Assembly (NCBI GenBank): GCA_027886175.1
Contig: JAJNNQ010000031.1
Location: forward strand, 2,084,501-2,148,500
Source of the DNA: Phylloscopus collybita
Lineage: Eukaryota > Chordata > Aves > Passeriformes > Phylloscopidae
Reading direction: 5' to 3'
DNA length: 64,000 bases
The notes under the pieces: model-generated
Database searches by the model: none
Told to the model about the DNA's origin: nothing
Seen by the model: only the letters and a program-made list of their open reading frames with translations
Part shown: positions 36,241 through 45,100 of the stretch, piece by piece
Numbering within the stretch: position 1 is the first letter of the stretch
Layout of the letters: each line of letters starts with the position of its first letter
Position numbers and translations under genes: made by a program

Positions 36241-36814
36241 CAAAATCTGGAAGTTTTCCCTCTCTGCTCTGGGAAAACTCCACCTTTTCCATCATTTTGT
36301 CCCATTTGGCTGCTCCAGGGGGAGGGGTGGGGGTTTTCCTGATCTTCCCTCGAATTCCGTGGCTGGGATTTGATCAGACACCTGGCAGTGGATATGGAAC
36401 CCGTTTATTTCTCCAGCTGTACAGAGTTGACACCTGTTAAAAAAACAATTTAACATTCCAAAGCCACAGCCCTACAAAATAAATACGGTGCAGCTCAGCC
36501 TTTCCTGGAGTTTGGAACCCCAAACTGGTTCAGACACCTTAATTTCCTTTTTTTAAAGCATCCAGGGAGATGCCAGAGGAGGGACAAGCTTTGGTTTTTT
36601 TGGGGGGGAATTTTCCAGAATCAGGGGAAATTTGCATAGAAAAAGAGATTTAAAAAAAACAAAACAACCAAACCCAGAGATGGGTGAGGAAGCCCTGAAA
36701 GGACAGCAAAATTCTGGGGGTGAGACCCCCAAAAATGTTGATTTTATATTAAAAAGAATTAAAACCAAACAGTGTTGATGGTGGATTTTTATAAAGATGT
36801 TTATCTATGATTTA

Positions 36815-36848
<34 letters not shown>

Positions 36849-37236
36849 TTTTTAATTAACATCCCCTGTACATCACACTGAGCCTTTCCTTCCCTGAAGA
36901 AATCACCTGGAATTACGTGGGGAGCTGCTCCAAGAAACCTCCCTGGAAAATTCAGTCCCCAAGGCCACAAAATTCAGGGCAGCCCCTTGCATGAGCAGAT
37001 TCCTGATTTTTCACCACATCCCACACAGATCCTGGACATGGGGAGCTCCCCAGGAATCTGCATTGCCCTCCAAAAAAAAAAAAAAAAAAAAACATTTTGA
37101 GCCTAAAAATACCAGAATTTGATAGAGCTTGGAGCAGGAATAGAAAAAAAAAAATCTCCTGAAAGAATAACTAATGATTATTTTTTAAAAAAAATCATTA
37201 TAAAACAGTTTTAAAGCAAGTCCATGACAGCCTGCT

Positions 37237-37242
37237 TTTATT
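37237..37242 (-). terminator. Candidate LYPD6 poly(A) signal
   Basis: AATAAA on the - strand, 1.7 kb after the stop, in AT-rich sequence that looks like 3' UTR. Another - strand AATAAA lies at 36404-36409. Neither can be preferred without transcript data. Confidence 0.3.
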
Positions 37243-37289
37243 ACCGACTTTGCAAGACAAAGTTGATTCTTTTTTAAAAGCGATGTAAA

Positions 37290-37475
37290 ACATTCTTTTT
37301 TCATATATATTTATATTTTTTTATATATTTTTGATCATTTATATATTACAGGCTCACTGACTTGCAAAACCATCCCGTTGGTTTTTTGGGTTTTTTGGGG
37401 GTTTTTGGATTTTTTGGGTTTTTTTCCCCAGCAAGTTCAGCGTTCTAGGAATCTTTTCCAGCACTTCCAAAACCC
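37290..37475 (+). repeat. Direct duplicate block, copy 2
   Basis: Shares the blocks of 33232-33390, with a longer G/T stretch in the middle. It lies in the probable 3' UTR of LYPD6, so this is the likely source copy. Confidence 0.85.
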
Positions 37476-38242
37476 CTTCCTCGACTTACAAAAAAAAAAA
37501 AATAAATATTGCACCCGTGATTTCCAGGCCAAACGAGCACCGCAGCTCACCCCAAACCCAGCTGGAGCCCAGAATCCTGGGAAAAAAAATCCCGGGAGAT
37601 GTCCAGGGTTCCTTTTCTCTCGCTCAGACCGTGGGGTTTGGGGCTAAAATGGGAAAAAATGGGAAATATTCCCGCCCTGAAGCAGCGGGAATCAGGTGAG
37701 CAGCAGCTCTTCATCCTCCTCCTGCTCCGCTGGAAAGGAGGAATTCCCGGGATTTCTCTGGTTCGGCTCGGGAATTCGGGAATTCCAGGGTTTTTCCGCG
37801 GGGGGATGGAGCCGCTGCTGCGCGGGGATCTCCTCCTGTCCAGGCGCCGCTTCCTCGCTGCCGATTCCTGCTGCAGCCCCGAGTCTGTGTTAATTACCGC
37901 GTGTTAATGAGAGTTAATGAAGTGCCAGCGGGCTGTTCCCGAGGGGAATTCCATGAGGCGAGCGGCGAGGTGACACTTCCAAGGCCAGCTCTGCACCGGG
38001 ATAAGCCAGGCTTTACCCAAGTTAGGCTGGACTCGGTGGCTTTTCCAGCCTCGGAGGCCTTTCCCAGAGCGATCCCGTGCTCGGCGCAGAATTCCCCGGG
38101 AATTCTTTCCGGGAGCTCCTTCGGCAAACGGGAGACACGCGGGGCTGGGGCTCCGTCGCCATCCCGAATCACCCGCACGGGATCGGGATCCTCCAGAACC
38201 CGGGAGGGAACTCAGGGGCCCAGCTGGGGCAGCGTGGCACTG

Positions 38243-39003
38243 TCGTGTCCCTGTCGCTGTCCCTGGCACCATCTCTGTCGTTGTCACCGTCACTGTCCCG
38301 TCCCTGTCCTGTCGCTGGCAGTGTCCCTGTCACTGTCCCTGTCCCTGTTCCTGTTCCTGTCACTATCACCATCCCTGTCCCTGTCTTGTCACCGTCCCTG
38401 TCACTGTCCCTGTGGCCATCCCTGTCTCTGTCCCTGTCACTGTCCCGTCCCTGTCCCGCCTCTGTCCTGTCCCTGTCGCTGTCCCTGTGGCCATCCCTGT
38501 CCCCGTCCCTGTCCCGTCCCCGTCCCTGTCCTGTCACTGTCCCCCGTCCCTGTCCCCGTCCCTGTCCCCATCCCTGTCCCTGTCCCGTCCCCGTCCCTGT
38601 CACTGTCCTGTCCCCGTCCCTGTCCCCATCCCTATCCCTGTCCCTGTCACTGTCCCATCCCTGTCCCGTCCCTGTCCCTGTCCCGTCCCCATCCCGTCCC
38701 TGTCACTGTCCCGTGGCTGTCGCTGTCCTGTCCCCGTCCCTGTCCCATCCCCATCCCCGTCCCTGTCCCCGTCCCTGTCCCATCCCCATCCCCGTCCCTG
38801 TTCCGTGGCTGTCCCTGTCCCGTCCCCGTCCCTGTCCCTGTCCCATCCCGGTCCCGTCCCTGTCCCTGTCCCGTCCCTGTCCCCATCCCTGTCCCGTCCC
38901 TGTCACTGTCCCTGTCCCTGTCCCGTGGCTGTCCTGTCCCATCCCTGTCCCGTCCCTGTCACTGTCCCTGTCCCGTCCCCGTCACTGTCCCTGTCCCGTG
39001 GCT
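38243..39003. repeat. LYPD6: GTCCCT-type hexamer minisatellite overlapping the LYPD6 stop
   Basis: About 760 bp of CTGTCCCTGTCCCCGTCCC-like DNA, C-rich on +. Long Ser/Pro/Val and Gly/Thr/Asp ORFs on both strands are compositional. Its right edge encodes the last residues and stop of LYPD6 on the - strand. Confidence 0.95.
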
Positions 39004-39182
39004 GTCGCGGCCAGCCAGCGCTGTGCCAGCAGCGCCAGGCAGAGCCCGAGCGGTGTCCCCAGGCCGGGAGGGGACAGCGGCGCTGTGGCGCTCAGCGGTG
39101 ACAAGGTGGCGAACACGGCGTCCGAGGCGTTCCGCGGCAGCGGCAGATTGCAGATGCTGCCTTCGCAGCAGGACGTGCACAC
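38982..39182 (-). CDS. LYPD6: LYPD6 terminal coding exon (residues 115-180 and stop)
   Basis: The acceptor CCCGTCTCCCAG borders a minisatellite that begins about 9 bp away. It encodes [18 protein letters not shown], then a Ser/Pro/Leu-rich linker and a moderately hydrophobic tail. The stop TGA at 38984-38982 and roughly the last seven codons lie in the GTCCCT-type repeat. The tail is about 11 residues longer than in human and not similar to it. Confidence 0.9.
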   Translation of the reverse strand: MCTSCCEGSICNLPLPRNASDAVFATLSPLSATAPLSPPGLGTPLGLCLALLAQRWLAATATGQGQ

Positions 39183-42100
39183 CTGGGAGACGGGAATTCC
39201 GGGGGGGAAGGAACAGGGAAAACACAGGGAATGAGGAATTCCAGGGAAAAGGGAACAAGGAAAACAGGGAGTGAGGAATTTCAGGGGAAAAGGAACAGGG
39301 AAAACACAGGGAATGACGAATTCCGGGGGAAAAGGAACAGGGAATGAGGAATTCCAGGGGGGAAGGGCACAGGGAAAACACAGGGAATGAGGAATTCCAG
39401 GGAAAAGCGAACAAGGAAAACAGGGAGTGAGGAATTTCAGGGAGAAAGGCACAGGGAATGAGGAATTCCAGGGGAAAAGGAACAGGGAAAACACAGGGAA
39501 TGCGGAATTCCAGGGAGGAAAGCACAGGGAATGAGGAATTCCAGGGGGAAAGGAACAGGGAATGTGGAATTCCAGGGGGAAAGGAACAGGGAAAACAGGG
39601 GATAAAGAATTCCAGGGAGGAAAGCACAGGGAATGAGGAATTCCAGGGGAAAAGGAACAGGGAAAACACAGGGAATGACGAATTCCAGGGGGAAAGGAAC
39701 AGGGAATAAAGATTTCCAGGGGGGAAGGGCACAGGGAAAACACAGGGAATGACGAATTCCAGGGGGAAAGGAACAGGAAATAAAGAATTCCAGGGGGGAA
39801 GGGCACAGGGAAAACACAGGGAATGAGGAATTCCAGGGAAAAGGGAACAAGGAAAACAGGGAGTGAGGAATTTCAGAGAGAAAGGCACAGGGAATGAGGA
39901 ATTCCAGGGGAAAAGGAACAGGGAAAACACAGGGAATGCAGAATTCCAGGGAGGAAAGCACAGGGAATGAGGAATTCCAGGGGGAAATGAACAGGGAATG
40001 AGGAATTCCAGGGGGAAAGGAACAGGGAATGAGGAATTCCAGGGAAAGAGGCACAGGGAAAACACAGGGAATGAGGAATTCCAAGGAGAAAGGCACAGGG
40101 AATGAGGAATTCCAGGGAAAAGGGAACAAGGAAAACAGGGAGTGAAGAATTTCAGGGAGAAAGGCACAGGGAATGAGGAATTCCAGGGAAAAGGGAACAA
40201 GGAAAACAGGGAGTGAGGAATTTCAGGGAAGAAGGCACAGGGAAAACAGGGAATGCAGAATTTCAGGGGGGAAGGAACAGGGAAAACAGGGAATGTGGAA
40301 TTCCAGGGAGAAAGGCACAGGGAAAACAGGGAATGAGGAATTCCAGAGAGGAAAGCACAGGGAATGAGGAATTCCAGGGAAAAGGGTCCAGGGAAAACAG
40401 GGAATGAGGAATTCCAGGGATAAAAGAAAAGGAAAAACACAGGGAATGCAGAATTCCAGGGAGGAAAGCACAGGGAATGAGGAATTCCAGGGATAAAAGA
40501 AAAGGGAAAACAGGGAATGAGGAATTCCAGGGAGAAAAATGAAGGAAAAATAATGATACATTTGCAAAGGAGCTCAGTGGGATTTTTCCCTCTTTTTCTC
40601 CCCTCTCCTTCCACCTATTTTTTAATCCACCTATTGGGACATCATTTTTTTTCTCCCTTTTCCCCTCCCTTTTTTTTCCTTTTTTTTTTTTTTTTTTTTT
40701 TCCTCATTCCCAAATGAAATTCGATTTCAGCCGCTGCTGAATTTACCCACTGAAGCAGCCAGACTCCTGGCACACTCCAATTAATCTATAAATTAGAATT
40801 CTTATCATAAATAAAATATATATCATTTCTATCATAAATAAAATGTATAAAAATAATCTATTATTCGTTTTATGTAAAACATATGATATATAACACACAA
40901 TATCAACCATATACTATATATTATATAATGAAATATATAAATATATAATGAAAGAAATATCTAAATATATATATAAAACATATTTTATATTTATACATTT
41001 ATATAAATATACAAATATATAAATACGGAAATATAAATATATAAATATAAATATAGATGTACTTATATAAATCTATAAATATATTTTATAAATATATTAT
41101 TATATACTATAAAATTATTAAATAAAATATTATATAATATATATACTGTATATCTTATGTCATATCTTGTGTATATATTGTTGTTATATATTGTGCATTA
41201 TTACAGTTCTATATTGTTTTATATTATATATTACATTGGATAAACCCTCGTTATTGTGGGTATATAAAAGATATTCTATAGAATATTGTATACATTTCAA
41301 TCTACATATAGATAATATGTTTTCTATGTTAGATATGTGTTTATTATATATATAAAATATATATAACATCTAGAGAATATATTGCATATATGGTATCGTG
41401 TGCATTATATACTCTATATAATGTATAACATGTATATTAGTATATATGGTTACATATTATATCCACAATATATTGAAATATATGAAATATATAGTATATT
41501 ACAGATAATGTACATTATATGTTATATACTATACAATATCTGCTGTATTTTATATATTCTATACAATATATTTTGTATATTTATACCTGTTTATTATCTA
41601 TGTATGTAATATATATTATACTTACAGACTATATACTAAATATTTCATATTTCATGTAATTTACATTTTAAGTATTACATATTGTTATATATTTTATCCT
41701 ATTTATATATCTTATATAAAATATATTTATGTATTTTACACTATATTATATATAATGTATTGTCTCAATCAGTATATATAATATACTAATTATATACTAT
41801 AACACACAGTATATATTACCTATTAATATATCTTATATTGTACATTGATATAGATTATATCTAAAATATTACAGTCTACTGTATATATTAGATATATAAT
41901 ATGTACACCTGATTTACCTATTATATATATGCTGTATATTGAGAGAGTACATATATATTGTCTATATAGAATATTAAAATTTATCACAAAATGTTATATA
42001 ATAATAATATATAGAATATGTACTAGATATATATTATATGTTATATGTTATATGTTATATGTTATATGTTATACGTTATATGTTATAATTTTCATATTTT

Positions 42101-45100
42101 ATATTATAAATTTTATATTATATGTTATATCTTATATGTTATGTATGGTATATGTTATATCCTATATATTATGTTATATATTCTATTATAGTACATTTAT
42201 ATTCTATTTTATCTATATGTTACAATAAAATATAATACAATATTATCTAAAAGTAATTTATATTACATTACATTTATACTGCAATTATACTGCAATTATA
42301 TTGCAATTATATTATATTATATTATATTATATTATATTATATTATACTATCATTACATTTATATTATACTATCATTACATTTATATTATATCATTTTATA
42401 TTAATCTATATTACGTTACATTTATATTATACGCATTAATTTATATTATGCATTTATATTATTACATTTCATTACATTACTCTTTTTTCCATTTTCCTCT
42501 ATATTTGCACACAATTTACCAAATTTTTTACCAAAAATTAAATATTTTCATAAAAAAATATATAAATATATATAAAATAAATACATATTTACCAATATAT
42601 TTACCAAACAAGCCCTAATGATCTATTTTTTTTTCTCTTTCCCCCCCTGATTTCTGCCCACCTTGTACTCCTCGTGCCTGATGTAGGTGCAGCCCGTGCT
42701 CAGACACTCCTCCAGGGCCACGCAGCGCTTGGTGACAGAGACACTCTCCCCGCTGGCCTTCATCATGTGCTGGCTGAAGCAGTACCTGGTCCCTAAAAAA
42801 CATGGAAAATATTCCTCTATCCAATTCCCACTCCCTGGGAAACCACCAGCAAGGAAAATGGGGAAGAAGTCCTGGATTTTTTTAAAAAAAATACAAATTT
42901 TGGATGTATTTTTGTGTGTCATGTGCTGGCTGAAGCAGTACCTGGTCCCTAAAACACACGGGAAATCTTTATCTGCCCCATTTCCATTTCCTGAGAGTCC
43001 ATCAGCTGGAGAAAGAGGAAAGAAGTCCTGTATTTTTAAAAAAATATATAATTTTTGATGTATTTCTGTATATCACATGCTGCCTGAATCAGTACCTGGT
43101 CCCTAAAAAACATGGAAAATATTCCTCTATCCAATTCCCACTCCCTGGGAAACCACCAGCATGAAAAATGGGGAAGAAGTCCTGGATTTTTTTAAAAAAA
43201 ATACAAATTTTGGATGTATTTTTTGTGTATCATGTGCTGGCTGAAGCAGTACCTGGTCCCTAAAACACATGGGAAATCTTTATCTGCCCCATTTCCATTT
43301 CCTGAGAGTCCATCAGCTGGAGAAAGAGGAAAGAAGTCCTGTATTTTTTAAAATATATATAATTTTTGATGTATTTCTGTATATCACGTGCTGCCTGAAG
43401 CAGTAACTGGTCCCTAAAACACAGGAGAGAAAAAGGAAGGGAAAAGGAAGGGGAAAAAGGAGGGGGGAAAAAAGGATGAGAAATAGAGGAGGGAAATGGG
43501 ATGGGGGAAAAGGAGGGAAAAAAAGGAGGGGGAAAAAGGAGGGAAATGGGAGGGGGAAAGGAGGGAAAGGAGAGAAAAAGGTGGGGAAAAGGAGGGGAAA
43601 AAAGGAGGGAAAAAAAGAGGGGGAAAGGAAGGAAAAAGGAGGGAGAAGGGAGGGAAAAAGAAGAGAAAAACAAGGGAGGGCAAAGGAGGGAAAACAAGGA
43701 GGGAAAAGAGTGGGGAAAAAAGGAGGGGAAAAGGGCGGAGAAGGAGGGGAAAGGAGGGGAAAAAAGAGGAGAAAATGAGGGGAAAAAAGGAGGGAAAAAA
43801 GGAGGGGGAAATGAGAGAAAAAAGGAAAAAAGGAGAGAAAAAGGAAGGGGAAAAGGAGGGGGGAAAGGAGAGAAAAAAGGAAAAAAGGAGAGAAAAAGGA
43901 AGGGGAAAATGGATGGGGAAAAGATGAGGGAAAAAGGATGGGGGGGAAAAAGAGGGGAAAAAAGGAGGGGAAAAAAAGGAGGGAAATGGGAGGGGAAAAG
44001 GAGGGAAAGGAGAGAACAAAGTGGGGAACAGGAGGGAAAAAAGAAGGGAAAAAATGGAGGGCAAAGGAGGGAAATTTCCATGTTTTCCAACTTCTCCTGC
44101 CCTAAAGCTCAGCTTTACCCCAAAGGGAGCACCCTGTGGAGCTCCTGGGATTTTGCTGGAAGCGCCATTCCCAGCAAAGCTGGGCTTTCCCTCTCCTGCT
44201 CTGGCTGATCCCACGTGGAATAAATCAAGCTTCCAACACCCCAGAACTCTTTTAAGGCTGTTTTATCCTTTATTCCTTTTTTTTTTTTTTTCGGAGAGAG
44301 GGATTTTCCTGGCCCAGGGAGCCCGAGCAGGGGTGGCTGTCAGCTCCTGCGAGGCCACACACACAAAATCCACAAGAAAGAATAAAATCCACGCTCCTTC
44401 CTCCTGTCAAAACAAGGAATATCCGGGAATATTGGGCTCATCCCACACCAGCCAGCCTGGGGGGGTTTTATTGTTGTTGATTTTTGCTCAAAGGAAGCAA
44501 ATTCTGGGGCTGATAACGGGCCTGACAAACACACCGGGGTCATCTCCTTCCAAAAGAAATATTTTTCTTCCAAAAGAAATATATTTCACCCTTCTAAAAT
44601 AACTTTTTTTTTTTTTTTCCCCAAAAGGCAAAATCCCCAAACAACCCAACAAAATGGGATTCACTGGGGTTGTGGATAATCTGGATGTTGTGTCAGGGTC
44701 TCAGAACAGAACTGGGGAAGGAGGGGGAGGTTTGGGGAGCTCAGCAGTGCCTGGATCTGATTTTTAAGTGTTTGTATTAAAGGTGTTTTTTTTTTTTTCT
44801 TTTTCTGAGCTGTTCCCAATTCCAGGCCCCAAGGGGGATTTATGGGATCAAACCACTGAAAATATCAAAATTCCAGCCGTGGCTGCCCTGGATGTGGATT
44901 TGTGCCACAGGGGAGAAAAGTGGACACAGCCAGAACTGGTCCTGTATTCACAGGAGAGAGATTATTTATTCTCAAAATTTATTTTTGAGAATAAATCTCT
45001 CAAAATTCCTTCCCTGGGAGGGGATGAATTTCCTAGAGAAGCTGTGGCTGTCCCTGGATCCCAGGTTGGACACTGGGGCTTGGAGCAGCCTGGGATAGTG

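Larger units (their letters stand above)
36360..38242. other. Probable LYPD6 3' flank or 3' UTR and a GC-rich patch
   Basis: 36360-37480 is AT-rich with T/A runs (36826-36853, 37072-37092). 37700-38240 is CpG-rich but shows no exon with a recognisable family. The distal end of the LYPD6 transcript cannot be fixed. Confidence 0.45.

Noticed and set aside
37901..39274. 457-codon Ser/Pro/Val ORF on +
   Set aside because: Reads the GTCCCT-type array opposite to LYPD6 exon 4; compositional.
39192..40545. CRISPR array
   Set aside because: Units are adjacent and variable with no unique spacers; the genome is vertebrate.
38959..40614. 551-codon - strand ORF, longest in the window
   Set aside because: Minisatellite read-through in a frame different from LYPD6; no start context or splice support.
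42662..42792. LYPD6B instead of LYPD6
   Set aside because: The residues around each cysteine ([34 protein letters not shown]) fit LYPD6; LYPD6B as I recall it differs at most of these.
43260..44208. Phe/Pro/Ser and Lys/Gly/Glu ORFs of 230-276 codons
   Set aside because: Polypurine tract; frames are open only because both strands lack stop codons.
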